This document shows, piece after piece, positions 26,914 to 35,508 of a DNA stretch of 64,000 bases (positions are counted from its first letter, which is position 1; the number at the start of each line of letters is the position of its first letter). The notes under the pieces are model-generated. The model saw nothing but the letters and a program-made list of their open reading frames with translations. It was not told the DNA's origin and made no database searches. The translations under genes and the position numbers were made by a program. The DNA comes from an uncultured Rickettsiales bacterium (lineage in GTDB: Bacteria; Pseudomonadota; Alphaproteobacteria; Micavibrionales; GCA-2720935): positions 903,589 to 967,588 of the forward strand of contig CATLOR010000001.1 of assembly GCA_950054255.1 (NCBI GenBank), in the 5' to 3' direction.

Positions 26914-29187
26914 ATGACAATGATAAAAAAAATGCATGTTTTTCTTTTAGTGTTACTTGTTTTGGTGACATTTTCTCAATCAGTTTTTGCCGATGTTATT
27001 CGCCGTATTGAAGTTGAAGGTGCGCAACGTATTGAAGAAAAGACGATCATTTCATATCTTTCTCTTAAAACAGGAGATGAGTTTGAAGCTTCGGCTGTGG
27101 ATGACTCGTTGAAAAAGCTATTTGCGACAGGGTTGTTTGCAGATGTTAAAATTGAGCAGGATGTTCGAACATTGCGTGTTAAAGTCGTTGAAAATCCATT
27201 AGTGAATGAAGTTGCTTTTGAAGGAAATGCGCGCATTGATGATCCAAAGCTCTCGCCAGAGATCCAATTAAGAGAGCGTTCTATTTTTACACGCGCGAAG
27301 GCTCAATCGGATGTCGCACGTATACAAGAGGTATATCGCAGATCTGGGCGTTTTGGTGTTAAAATTGAGCCTAAAATTATTAAGCTTGAACAAAACCGCG
27401 TGAATGTTGTTTTTGAAATTGATGAAGGGCCTGAAACAAAAGTTAAACGTATTACGTTTATTAATAATAAAGAGTATAATGACAAAGAGCTAAGAGATGT
27501 TATCGTCACTTCAGAAGAGCGTTGGTATAAGTTTTTAACAGCCAATGATACATATGATCCAGATCGTCTTGAGTTTGATAAAGAGCTTCTTAGACGTTTT
27601 TATTTAAGTCAAGGATATGCTGACTTTTCTGTTTTGTCTGCGATTGCAGAACTTTCTCAGGATAAGGAAGGTTTCTTCTTAACTTTTACAGTCAATGAAG
27701 GACCTCGCTATCGTATTGGCGATATTAGTATTGTAAATAGATTGATTGGTGTTGATGTCGCTGGTTTAGATGAGCATGTGTTTGTTGAAACAGGAGAATG
27801 GTTTAATGACACATTGGTTGAAGAAACATCAGAGGCCTTAACAAAGGCTGTTGAAGGGCAATTACTTCCCTTCGTTCGTGTGCGTTCAGAAATAGACCTT
27901 AACCGCGAAACGCAAATCATTGATGTTTCCTTTGTTATTGAAGAAGGACCTCCGATCTATGTTGATGAAATTAATGTGGAAGGCAATGTTCGTACGCTTG
28001 ATCGTGTTATTCGTCGTGAACTAGAAATGGTGGAAGGAGATCCTTTCAATAAAGATCGTGTCACGAAATCAGAACAAAAAATTAAAGAGCTTGGCTATTT
28101 TGAAAAAGTAAGTTTTGATATCCAGCCAGGAGATTCTCCAGATAGTCGCGATATTAATATTAATGTTGTTGAGCAATCAACGGGTGAGCTTTCTATTGGT
28201 GCAGGGTTCTCGACAGCTGATGGTCCTTTGGCGGACTTTAGAATTAAAGAAAGAAACTTTCTTGGACGTGGACAAGAAATTGGATTGTCTTTAGCGCTTG
28301 CTGGCGAACGTTCTGAGGCTGATGTTAGTTTTGCTGAGCCTTATTTTTTAGGGCGTGATTTGCGTTTATCAACAAATGTATTCCATGTAAGCAGAGATTT
28401 ACAAGATGAGAGTTCGTATGATTTGGTTAGAACTGGTTTAGGCGTTAATTTAGGGTATCCGTTATCACGTAAATTACGTCATTCATTGGGGTATCGTATT
28501 GTTAATAATAAGATTCAAAATGTGCAATCAACAGCCTCACGTTTTATTAGTGATCAAGAAGGGGATCGTGTCACTTCCGCTGTGTCACAAACATTGTTTT
28601 ATGATGCACGTAATAGCCGTATTGCTCCGACAGAAGGATATTCATTGCGTTTGTTTAATGAATTGGCAGGCTTAGGCGGTGATGCTCATTTCTTTAATTC
28701 AGAAGCAAGTGGTATTTACTACCAGCCTGTATCTGAGGATGTAATTTTAAGCCTTGGTGTTAAAGGGGGCTGGATTTTTGCCTATGATGATGATGAGGTT
28801 TCTATTAATGACCGTTATTTCTTAGGAGATAATAGTTTTAGAGGATTTGCGCAATCAGGTGTCGGTCCACGCGATTTATCAACAGATGACTCTTTAGGGG
28901 GAACAAAATATTATACAGTTTCTACAGAATTGAGTTTTCCTTTAGGATTGCCTGAAGAATTTGGTGTGAAAGGTCATGCTTTCTCTGATGCTGGATCGCT
29001 TTGGGATACGCCAGATACAAACACAACAGCCCTTGGCGATGATAATACAATTCGTGTTACAGCAGGGGTTGGGGTTTCTTGGGATTCTCCTCTTGGTCCT
29101 ATTCGTGTGAATTTTGCAACGCCTTTAGTTGATGAAGAGTATGATGAAGATCAAGTCTTTAGCTTAGCGTTTGGGACGCGTTTTTAA
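26914..29187 (+). CDS. bamA: Outer membrane protein assembly factor BamA
   Basis: 757 residues. Core of the complex that inserts beta-barrel proteins. A signal peptide (hydrophobic core VFLLVLLVLVTFS, cleavage after SVFA) precedes five POTRA domains (about 26-350, with repeated sequences such as FATGLFADVKI and ELGYFEKVSFDI) and a C-terminal 16-strand barrel that includes the conserved RGF loop in SFRGFAQSGVGPRD. The protein ends in Phe. An in-frame ATG two codons later is possible. Part of the rseP-bamA-skp-lpx transcription unit. Confidence 0.98.
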   Translation: MTMIKKMHVFLLVLLVLVTFSQSVFADVIRRIEVEGAQRIEEKTIISYLSLKTGDEFEASAVDDSLKKLFATGLFADVKIEQDVRTLRVKVVENPLVNEVAFEGNARIDDPKLSPEIQLRERSIFTRAKAQSDVARIQEVYRRSGRFGVKIEPKIIKLEQNRVNVVFEIDEGPETKVKRITFINNKEYNDKELRDVIVTSEERWYKFLTANDTYDPDRLEFDKELLRRFYLSQGYADFSVLSAIAELSQDKEGFFLTFTVNEGPRYRIGDISIVNRLIGVDVAGLDEHVFVETGEWFNDTLVEETSEALTKAVEGQLLPFVRVRSEIDLNRETQIIDVSFVIEEGPPIYVDEINVEGNVRTLDRVIRRELEMVEGDPFNKDRVTKSEQKIKELGYFEKVSFDIQPGDSPDSRDININVVEQSTGELSIGAGFSTADGPLADFRIKERNFLGRGQEIGLSLALAGERSEADVSFAEPYFLGRDLRLSTNVFHVSRDLQDESSYDLVRTGLGVNLGYPLSRKLRHSLGYRIVNNKIQNVQSTASRFISDQEGDRVTSAVSQTLFYDARNSRIAPTEGYSLRLFNELAGLGGDAHFFNSEASGIYYQPVSEDVILSLGVKGGWIFAYDDDEVSINDRYFLGDNSFRGFAQSGVGPRDLSTDDSLGGTKYYTVSTELSFPLGLPEEFGVKGHAFSDAGSLWDTPDTNTTALGDDNTIRVTAGVGVSWDSPLGPIRVNFATPLVDEEYDEDQVFSLAFGTRF

Positions 29188-29221
29188 AGACGCTTAAAAC
29201 ACACATATAAAGGATTCTAAG

Positions 29222-29779
29222 ATGATAAATTATCGCCGTTTTTTTATTTTATTTGCGCTGTTCAGTGTTCTTTTTTCAAGTATTTCCTATGCAGAAGAAA
29301 AGGCGATTGTTGTCCCTAACAATGTCGCAATTGTTGATATGCATTATTTAATGCAAGAAACAAAAGCAGCTAAATCAATCCAAAAACAATTAACAACCTT
29401 ACGAGATTCTTATAAAGACGAGATTGCAGACAAAGAAAAAGAGCTTAGAGAAGGTGAAAAGAATTTAGTCGATAAAAAAGAAAACTTATCACCAGAAGAT
29501 TTTAAAAATGAGCGCACCGCTTTTGAAAAAAAAGTGATTGCCGTACAAAAAGAAGTCCGAGAAAAGCAAGCAAAGCTTGATAAAGCTTTTTCAACAGCAA
29601 TGGATCAACTTCGTTCAGAGGCTGTTAAATTGATCGCGAATAATGCAAAAGAGAGAGATGCAAGTCTTGTCTTGCCACGACAGAATATTATTATTGTTGA
29701 TCAAGCATTAGACATGACACCTGAGATCTATAAAGCATTAAACGATGATTTAGATCATATCGATTTGAAAGTAGAGTAA
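29222..29779 (+). CDS. skp: OmpH/Skp-family periplasmic chaperone
   Basis: 185 residues. Periplasmic holdase for unfolded outer-membrane proteins. A signal peptide (FFILFALFSVLFSSISYA) is followed by a short beta strand (NVAIVDMHYLMQE) and then a long charged coiled-coil (about 50-140, KEKELREGEKNLVDKKE and similar) forming the tentacles, and a final strand. The position between bamA and lpxD is the standard one for Skp. Symbol given by position and fold; sequence in this family is poorly conserved. Confidence 0.92.
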   Translation: MINYRRFFILFALFSVLFSSISYAEEKAIVVPNNVAIVDMHYLMQETKAAKSIQKQLTTLRDSYKDEIADKEKELREGEKNLVDKKENLSPEDFKNERTAFEKKVIAVQKEVREKQAKLDKAFSTAMDQLRSEAVKLIANNAKERDASLVLPRQNIIIVDQALDMTPEIYKALNDDLDHIDLKVE

Positions 29780-29782
29780 TCA

Positions 29783-30850
29783 ATGGCAGATCAGCGCTTT
29801 TTTACAAATAAAGGGCCATTTACATTGGCCAGAATAATGGAGATTTCAGGATGCGAGATTGCTGGGAACAGCGATTTAAATCCAAACGAAATACATATAG
29901 ATGATATCCTCCCTTTAGAGGATGCAGAAGAAAACCATATCTCTTTTCTTTCAAATACAAAATATATGGATTTGCTAAAAGGATCTAAGGCGCGCGCTTG
30001 TTTTATGGATCAAAAACTCGTTGAAAAAGCGCCAAAAAAGATGATTTGTTTAGTATCTCGCAATCCTCATAAATCGTATGCTTTGGCAACACAGCTTTTT
30101 TATGCAGATGTAAAAGGTGAGGAACAACAAGCTATTCACCCAACAGCGATCATTGATGAAACAGCAGTAATTGGAGAAGGGGCTCAAATCGATGCATATG
30201 CGATTATAGAAGCAGGTGTGGAGATTGGAAATAATGCTAAAATTGGCGCCTATACACATATTAAATCAGGTTGCGTGATCGGAGATCACTTTACAACTTT
30301 TTCTAATGTGACACTTTCTCACTCTGTTATTGGTTCTTATGTCACTATTTACCCTGGTGCGCGTATTGGACAATCGGGTTTTGGGTATGCGATGGATCCT
30401 TCAGGGCATGTTCCTGTACCACAACTCGGGCGCGTTAAAATCGGTAATGGTGTTGAAATTGGCGCGAATACAACAATTGATCGAGGCTCATGGAAGGATA
30501 CGGTCATTGGCGATGGCTGTGTGATTGATAATTTGGTTATGATTGCTCATAATGTCGTTTTAGGCCGTGGCTGTGTTATTGTCGCTCAAGCTGGTATTGC
30601 AGGTAGCACAAAATTTGGCGATTTTGTGGTTGCTGGCGGCCAATCAGGTTTTGGCGGTCATATTGAAGTTGGCTCTGGCGTACAAGTTGGTGCACAAGCT
30701 GGTGTAACACAAGATGTAGCAGCCGGTGAAAAAGTAAATGGAACACCAGCTCTACCATTAAAGAAATCTTTGCGTAAGGATATTTTATTAAAGAAACTCG
30801 CCAATAATGAGGTTAGTTTTGTAAAGAATGAAAAAAAGGAGAACACGTAA
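29783..30850 (+). CDS. lpxD: UDP-3-O-(3-hydroxyacyl)glucosamine N-acyltransferase
   Basis: 355 residues. Third step of lipid A synthesis, N-acylation. An N-terminal uridine-binding domain (1-105) is followed by left-handed beta-helix hexapeptide repeats (about 110-320). The catalytic His lies in the segment VMIAHNVVLGRG and the conserved GQSGFGYA and TTIDRGSW segments are present. Starts three bases after skp and abuts fabZ, whose ATG follows the stop directly. Confidence 0.97.
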   Translation: MADQRFFTNKGPFTLARIMEISGCEIAGNSDLNPNEIHIDDILPLEDAEENHISFLSNTKYMDLLKGSKARACFMDQKLVEKAPKKMICLVSRNPHKSYALATQLFYADVKGEEQQAIHPTAIIDETAVIGEGAQIDAYAIIEAGVEIGNNAKIGAYTHIKSGCVIGDHFTTFSNVTLSHSVIGSYVTIYPGARIGQSGFGYAMDPSGHVPVPQLGRVKIGNGVEIGANTTIDRGSWKDTVIGDGCVIDNLVMIAHNVVLGRGCVIVAQAGIAGSTKFGDFVVAGGQSGFGGHIEVGSGVQVGAQAGVTQDVAAGEKVNGTPALPLKKSLRKDILLKKLANNEVSFVKNEKKENT

Positions 30851-31318
30851 ATGTCTGAAGAAACAAAGTCATTTGATATAGCCCGTATTAAAGAAATGAT
30901 TCCTCATCGCTATCCAATGCTTTTAATTGATAAGGTTGAAGGCGTTACTGCTGGTGAAGAAGCAACGGGGGTTAAGTGCGTTACAATTAATGAGCCGTTT
31001 TTCCAAGGGCATTTTCCGGATATGGCTGTTATGCCTGGTGTTTTAATTGTTGAAGCGATGGCTCAAACAGCGGCTGTTTTGGTTGTTCATACATTGGGAT
31101 CTGAGTTTGAAGGAAAACTTGTTTATTTCATGACAATTGATGATGCCCGTTTTAGAAATCCTGTCGTCCCTGGTGATGTATTACACATTAATGTGAAAGT
31201 AATCCGTAGCCGTGGTATGGTTTGGAAGTTTAAGGGTGAAGCCTTTGTTGGTGATAAATTATGCGCAGAATCTACATTCTCTGCGATGATTATTGATAAT
31301 CCAAAAGACGAAAAATAA
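30851..31318 (+). CDS. fabZ: 3-hydroxyacyl-[ACP] dehydratase FabZ
   Basis: 155 residues, hot-dog fold. Dehydrates 3-hydroxyacyl-ACP in fatty acid synthesis and competes with LpxA/LpxD for the acyl chain. Catalytic residues His54 (FQGHFPDM) and Glu68 (LIVEAMAQ) are in place, and [11 protein letters not shown] at 17-27 is diagnostic. AAAAAGGAG in the end of lpxD serves as the ribosome-binding site. Its location within the lpx genes is standard. Confidence 0.97.
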   Translation: MSEETKSFDIARIKEMIPHRYPMLLIDKVEGVTAGEEATGVKCVTINEPFFQGHFPDMAVMPGVLIVEAMAQTAAVLVVHTLGSEFEGKLVYFMTIDDARFRNPVVPGDVLHINVKVIRSRGMVWKFKGEAFVGDKLCAESTFSAMIIDNPKDEK

Positions 31319-31348
31319 GAAAACAATAATAAAGAAGGGTCTGCCACC

Positions 31349-32137
31349 ATGGCAAAAATTCATAAAACAGCTCTTATTGAAGAGGGTGCAAAACTAGCGG
31401 ATGATGTTGAAGTCGGCGCTTATTGTGTTATTGGTCCACATGTTGAAATAGGGGCGGGAACGGTCTTGCACTCGCATGTTGTGATTGAGGGACATACAAT
31501 TATCGGTCAGAATAATCAAATTTTCTCATTTGCGTCACTTGGTAAAGCACCTCAAGATTTGAAGTATAAAGGCGAGCCTTCTCGTCTTATTATTGGCGAT
31601 AATAATTTGATCAGAGAATATGTGACGATGAACCCAGGGACAAAAGATGACAACATGGAAACACGTGTTGGATCTAATTGTTTGTTTATGATTTCTTCGC
31701 ATGTTGCTCATGATTGCGTGGTTGGTAATAATGTCATTTTGGCTAATAATGCAACTTTGGCGGGGCATGTGAAAGTCGAAGATTTTGTGATTGTTGGTGG
31801 CTTATCAGCCGTTCGACAATTTGTACGTATTGGTAAGCACGCAATGATTGGTGGTATGTCAGGTGTTGAGCAAGATGTCGTGCCATTTTCGCTGATTGTA
31901 GGTGAGCGTGCTAAATTAACAGGATTAAATTTAATTGGTCTTGAACGCCGTGGTTTTGACAAAGATCACATTAAAGCATTGAGAAAAGCTTATAAGGATA
32001 TTTTTGTAGCTGAAGAGCAAACACTCTCAGAGCGTCTGGATAAAGCATCAAATGACTTTGCAGATATTGATTTGGTTAAAGAAATAGTTGATTTTGCACG
32101 TGTTAAGTCCAAAGTAGGTTTGTGCCAAACAAAATAA
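31349..32137 (+). CDS. lpxA: UDP-N-acetylglucosamine O-acyltransferase
   Basis: 262 residues. First step of lipid A synthesis. Hexapeptide repeats run through residues 5-190, with the catalytic region around MISSHVAHDCVVGNN (His in SSHVAHD) and the hydrocarbon-ruler region GGLSAVRQFVRIGKHAMIGG, then a helical C-terminal domain with NLIGLERRGF. GAAGGG lies upstream of the ATG. Follows fabZ by 30 bases. Confidence 0.97.
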   Translation: MAKIHKTALIEEGAKLADDVEVGAYCVIGPHVEIGAGTVLHSHVVIEGHTIIGQNNQIFSFASLGKAPQDLKYKGEPSRLIIGDNNLIREYVTMNPGTKDDNMETRVGSNCLFMISSHVAHDCVVGNNVILANNATLAGHVKVEDFVIVGGLSAVRQFVRIGKHAMIGGMSGVEQDVVPFSLIVGERAKLTGLNLIGLERRGFDKDHIKALRKAYKDIFVAEEQTLSERLDKASNDFADIDLVKEIVDFARVKSKVGLCQTK

Positions 32138-32150
32138 GGAATTCAAAAAA

Positions 32151-32957
32151 ATGAATGAAGATAAGGCGAAGATTGGCATTATCGCAGGAGGTGGGGCTCT
32201 GCCCAATCTACTGATTGATAAATGTGCGCATTTATCTCAGCCTGTTTTTGTTGTCGCTTTTAAAGGACAAGAACATCCAAAGCATATTGATTATCTGGCA
32301 AACATTGCAGCGATTGGAAAAACAATTGAACGTTTAAAACAAGAAAATGTGAAAGAAATTATCTTTGTTGGTCGCATTAAAAGACCCGCTTTTAAAGAGC
32401 TGCGTCCTGATTTAAAAGGAACAAGATTAATTGCAAAAATTGGGCTTAAATCTTTAGGAGATGATAGTTTATTGAAGATTGTTTCCCAAACGCTTGAGAA
32501 AGAAGGCTTCTCAGTTATTGGTATTCAAGATATTTTAGATGATATTTTGATGCCTGAAGGTGTTTTAACGCAAGCTGAACCCGATGAACAAGCTCATGCC
32601 GATATTAGACGTGGAAGCGAGGTTGCGCGCTCATTAGGTTTTGCAGATGTTGGGCAATCTGTTGTCGTTCAGCAAGGGCTTGTGATTGCAGTCGAGGCGA
32701 TTGAGGGAACGGATTCCTTGTTAGGTCGCGTTAAAGACTTACAAAGAAGTGGAGAAGGAGGCGTGCTTGTTAAAGTGAAAAAACCACAGCAAGATAATCG
32801 TCTTGATTTGCCCACAATTGGTTCTAGAACAGTTCAAAAAGCACATGAAGCAGGATTAAAAGGAATCGCCGTACGCGCTGGCGAGACGTTGGTCGCTGAT
32901 ATTGATGAAATGATCAAGGCAGCAAATGAAAAAGGCCTGTTCATTGTTGGTTTATAA
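32151..32957 (+). CDS. lpxI: UDP-2,3-diacylglucosamine pyrophosphatase LpxI
   Basis: 268 residues. Hydrolyses UDP-2,3-diacylglucosamine to lipid X; this is the alphaproteobacterial alternative to LpxH. The N-terminal glycine-rich IIAGGGALPNLL (about 10-21), the mid-protein segment VGRIKRPAFKELRPD and the C-terminal AEALEGTD-like stretch (IAVEAIEGTDSLLGR) and LPTIGSRTV correspond to the LpxI (DUF1009) family. Sits between lpxA and lpxB as expected; lpxB starts two bases after the stop. Confidence 0.95.
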   Translation: MNEDKAKIGIIAGGGALPNLLIDKCAHLSQPVFVVAFKGQEHPKHIDYLANIAAIGKTIERLKQENVKEIIFVGRIKRPAFKELRPDLKGTRLIAKIGLKSLGDDSLLKIVSQTLEKEGFSVIGIQDILDDILMPEGVLTQAEPDEQAHADIRRGSEVARSLGFADVGQSVVVQQGLVIAVEAIEGTDSLLGRVKDLQRSGEGGVLVKVKKPQQDNRLDLPTIGSRTVQKAHEAGLKGIAVRAGETLVADIDEMIKAANEKGLFIVGL

Positions 32958-32959
32958 TC

Positions 32960-34105
32960 ATGAATGACAACTCGACGCCATTGAAAATCTTTGTTATTGC
33001 AGGGGAAGCCTCAGGTGATCAATTAGGGGCTCGTTTTCTACAAGATCATTATAAAGACCAAGAGATAAAAGTCGCTGGTGTCGGTGGGCATTCTTTAACA
33101 CAAGTAGGGAATTTTGAAACATTATTTGAGATGGAAGACCTCTCTGTAATGGGTGTGGCAGAAGTACTGCCGCGTTTGCGTTTGTTATTAAAGCGTATTC
33201 ATCAAACTGCAAAAGCAATTCATGATTTTAAGCCCGATATTGTTTTGACAATTGATGCCCCTGATTTTTGTTTCCGCGTTATAAAAAAGTATCAAAAACT
33301 CTTTCATAAAAGAGGCGAAGCTGGTGCTCCTTTATTTCATCATTTAGTCGCCCCAACTGTATGGGCATGGCGAGCGGGGCGTGCCAAAAAAATAGCACAA
33401 ATTTTAGATCATCTGTATTGCTTATTCCCTTTCGAGCCACCTTATTTTGAGGTTGAAGGCTTATCGGCAACCTATATAGGGCATCCATTTCTTTCTTTGT
33501 ACACTGAGCTTGATAAAAAGAGAGAATTGTGGCGCCATCAACACGGAATTGCAGCTGATACTCAATTGATTGGTATCTTCCCAGGAAGCCGCAAAGGCGA
33601 GATCAAAAGGATGTTGCCTGTCCTATCAAAAGTGGCTGAAAAATTAAGTCAATCATATCCAAATGCTGTCTTTACAATTTTAACACTTCCCCATTTAAAA
33701 AAGATGATTGAAAAACGGCTTAAGAAGCGCTCATTCAAGGCCATTGTGATTGACGATGTTAGTCAAAAAGAGTTTCTAATAGCCTCTTTAGATGCGGCGA
33801 TGGCGACTTCGGGGACGATCGGCTTTGAATTATCTTTAGCCAAAATACCGCATATCGTTGCCTATAAAATGAATAATTTAACAAGTCTGATTGCAAAAGT
33901 ATTGGTGAAGACACCTTATATGCATTTAACCAATATTCATTTAAAACGGATGGTTGTACCTGAGTTTTTTCAAAAAGAGTGTCACGCAGTAGCTGTTGAG
34001 CAAGCGATGCATGAAATTTTGGATATAAAAAACTCTGCAGGAAAAGATCAAAAGCAAGCGTTTCAAACCTTGTTGAATTTGCTTGAGATCGAAAATACGG
34101 ATTGA
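32960..34105 (+). CDS. lpxB: Lipid-A-disaccharide synthase
   Basis: 381 residues. Condenses lipid X with UDP-diacylglucosamine. The GT-B family start FVIAGEASGDQLGARF is at 11-26, VTID-like VLTIDAPDFCFR near 94-105, PTVWAWRAGRAKKIA, and the donor-side LLPGSR equivalent IGIFPGSRKGEIKR are visible. Immediately follows lpxI; the stop codon is at 34103-34105 and a TTGACA element for the next gene begins just three bases later. Confidence 0.97.
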   Translation: MNDNSTPLKIFVIAGEASGDQLGARFLQDHYKDQEIKVAGVGGHSLTQVGNFETLFEMEDLSVMGVAEVLPRLRLLLKRIHQTAKAIHDFKPDIVLTIDAPDFCFRVIKKYQKLFHKRGEAGAPLFHHLVAPTVWAWRAGRAKKIAQILDHLYCLFPFEPPYFEVEGLSATYIGHPFLSLYTELDKKRELWRHQHGIAADTQLIGIFPGSRKGEIKRMLPVLSKVAEKLSQSYPNAVFTILTLPHLKKMIEKRLKKRSFKAIVIDDVSQKEFLIASLDAAMATSGTIGFELSLAKIPHIVAYKMNNLTSLIAKVLVKTPYMHLTNIHLKRMVVPEFFQKECHAVAVEQAMHEILDIKNSAGKDQKQAFQTLLNLLEIENTD

Positions 34106-34107
34106 AC

Positions 34108-34135
34108 TTGACATATAAGTATCTTTCTGTAATCT
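34108..34135 (+). promoter_or_regulatory. Candidate sigma-70-type promoter of the triplicated genes
   Basis: TTGACA at 34108-34113, 16 bases, TAATCT at 34130-34135 (three of six). The -35 is perfect, the -10 weak. Placed directly after the lpxB stop and about 40 bases before the first tandem gene. Confidence 0.45.
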
Positions 34136-34173
34136 GTTCTCATAATAATAAAAATTATAAGAAAGAGGAAAAT

Positions 34174-34593
34174 ATGAGACAAGAATTCAATGCTAAAGCA
34201 ACTTCAATTATTTGTGACGCAACATGGAATGGTTTTATGTACAAGCCAGGTGCTTCTCAAATTATGGATCAATATGCAAGTATGGGGGCTGGTGATACAA
34301 CAGTGATCGCGGCGCTTATTAATCAAATGGAAGCTGGGCGTGACCATTGTAAAACAATCAACCGTTTCTTTGGTGGTGGATTTTTAGCCCTTAACTTAGG
34401 CATGGCACTCGTTTCTGGTGGTGTTGGTTTTATCGGTGCCGCTTTTATTGTATTTAATAGCTTTTTGTTAGCCTCAAGTTTTGAAAAAATCGGCCCAATG
34501 AAAAACCCGATCGCTTTTGGTCTTGACCCTTCAAAAGACTATGACCGTGCCGCTAAGACGGTTGAAAGACATTATCACAAACGCTTTAAGTAA
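34174..34593 (+). CDS. Small two-helix membrane protein, tandem copy 1
   Basis: 139 residues from ATG 34174, supported by GAGG seven bases upstream. An amphipathic N-terminal half contains a conserved D-x-x-W-N motif (CDATWNGFMY), followed by a pair of hydrophobic segments (about 68-105, GGGFLALNLGMALVSGG and FIGAAFIVFNSFLLASSF) and a polar tail DPSKDYDRAAKTVERHYHKRF. The two following genes share this layout and the same ending, so this is the first of three paralogues. I do not recognise a named family. Copy 1 is the most divergent in its N-terminus. Confidence 0.8.
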   Translation: MRQEFNAKATSIICDATWNGFMYKPGASQIMDQYASMGAGDTTVIAALINQMEAGRDHCKTINRFFGGGFLALNLGMALVSGGVGFIGAAFIVFNSFLLASSFEKIGPMKNPIAFGLDPSKDYDRAAKTVERHYHKRFK

Positions 34594-34623
34594 AGGATAG
34601 GTATCGTGAATAAATTAAAAGAC
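34570..34623 (+). repeat. 54-base direct repeat, unit 1 (junction of copies 1 and 2)
   Basis: Spans the last codons of copy 1, the spacer and the first codons of copy 2. Identical to 35008-35061 except for one base (G/A after GGATAG). The unit codes the HYHKRF ending, stop, ribosome-binding site, GTG and NKLKD. Confidence 0.9.
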
Positions 34624-35031
34624 ACTTTTAATCTTGCCTCAATTCAACATCCTGTGACGGCACTTTGTGTTGATGCTTTATGGAATCAATTTCTTATTCG
34701 TGGAGAAGCGACGAGTGTGATGAATGCTTCAGCTAAACAAAATCATAGTGAAGAAGTCGTAACAGCCTTGTTAGCAACTAATTTTGATAAATCAAGAGAA
34801 GCAGATAAGTTTATCTCTAGATTTATTGGAATAATTTGGATGCTTCCTGGTGCTGGGATTGTTAATTTGGCATTTATGGCGGCTGGAGTTGCTATGTTTG
34901 TTCGTTCTTTTGAGAAAATTCCATTCACGAATATTGATAATAAATTTGCTGCAGCGGGTCTTGATCCTTTAAAAGACTATGACCGCGCTGAAAGAATAGT
35001 TAAAAAGCATTATCACAAACGCTTTAAGTAA
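34606..35031 (+). CDS. Small two-helix membrane protein, tandem copy 2
   Basis: 141 residues from a GTG start with AAAGGATAG upstream. Same architecture as copies 1 and 3: D-x-x-W-N near the N-terminus (VDALWNQF), hydrophobic hairpin (about 65-98, GIIWMLPGAGIVNLAFMAAGVAMF), FEKIPF, and the tail GLDPLKDYDRAERIVKKHYHKRF. The 12 bases that separate it from copy 1 are part of a 54-base repeat also found between copies 2 and 3. No Gly-zipper or signal peptide. Function unknown. Confidence 0.8.
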   Translation: MNKLKDTFNLASIQHPVTALCVDALWNQFLIRGEATSVMNASAKQNHSEEVVTALLATNFDKSREADKFISRFIGIIWMLPGAGIVNLAFMAAGVAMFVRSFEKIPFTNIDNKFAAAGLDPLKDYDRAERIVKKHYHKRFK

Positions 35032-35061
35032 AGGATAGATATCGTGAATAAATTAAAAGAC
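35008..35061 (+). repeat. 54-base direct repeat, unit 2 (junction of copies 2 and 3)
   Basis: Second copy of the repeat at 34570-34623, one mismatch. A partial third occurrence (ACTATCACAAACGC plus TTTAAGTAA) ends copy 3 near 35447-35469. The pattern is what unequal crossing-over of one gene unit of 438 bases would leave. Confidence 0.9.
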
Positions 35062-35469
35062 GCGTTTAATATTGCTTCTATTAAACATCCTATGACCGCA
35101 TTTTTTGTTGATTTGTTCTGGAATGAGTTGCGCATGAATGGGCATGCGGCAATGGAAATGAATTTGATGGCCAAGCACAATTATAGCGAAGAAAAAGCGA
35201 TAGACCGTCTTGAGAAACATTTTGCTTCGGAAAGAGATGCAAATATGTGGTGGGCGCGTGTTGCTGGTGTCGTTTTGATGTTGCCCAGTACAAATATTGT
35301 TGGCATGGCTTTTATGCTTGTTGGGGCATCAATGTTTGTATCAACGTTTAAAAATATACCCTTTACAAAAAAAGAAAATCCATTTGCTTTTTCTGGATTA
35401 TATCCCGAAAAAGATAGGCTGCGTGCAGAGATGATGGTTTCAAAACACTATCACAAACGCTTTAAGTAA
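35044..35469 (+). CDS. Small two-helix membrane protein, tandem copy 3
   Basis: 141 residues from GTG, same ribosome-binding site as copy 2 (AAAGGATAG). D-x-x-W-N appears as VDLFWNEL; hydrophobic hairpin VAGVVLMLPSTNIVGMAFMLVGASMF; tail ending SKHYHKRF. Its first 60 bases are nearly identical to those of copy 2 while the middle has diverged, so selection or gene conversion has kept the ends alike. A bidirectional terminator follows immediately, closing a three-gene unit. Confidence 0.8.
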   Translation: MNKLKDAFNIASIKHPMTAFFVDLFWNELRMNGHAAMEMNLMAKHNYSEEKAIDRLEKHFASERDANMWWARVAGVVLMLPSTNIVGMAFMLVGASMFVSTFKNIPFTKKENPFAFSGLYPEKDRLRAEMMVSKHYHKRFK

Positions 35470-35474
35470 TTAAA

Positions 35475-35504
35475 AAAAGCCCTCTTACTTGAGGGCTTTT
35501 TTTT
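35475..35504. terminator. Bidirectional Rho-independent terminator
   Basis: AAAAGCCCTC (35475-35484) pairs with GAGGGCTTTT (35491-35500) over a six-base loop, T-run to the right and A-run to the left. Ends the tandem-gene unit and, on the other strand, serS, whose stop is nine bases away. Confidence 0.92.
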
Positions 35505-35508
35505 ATGT

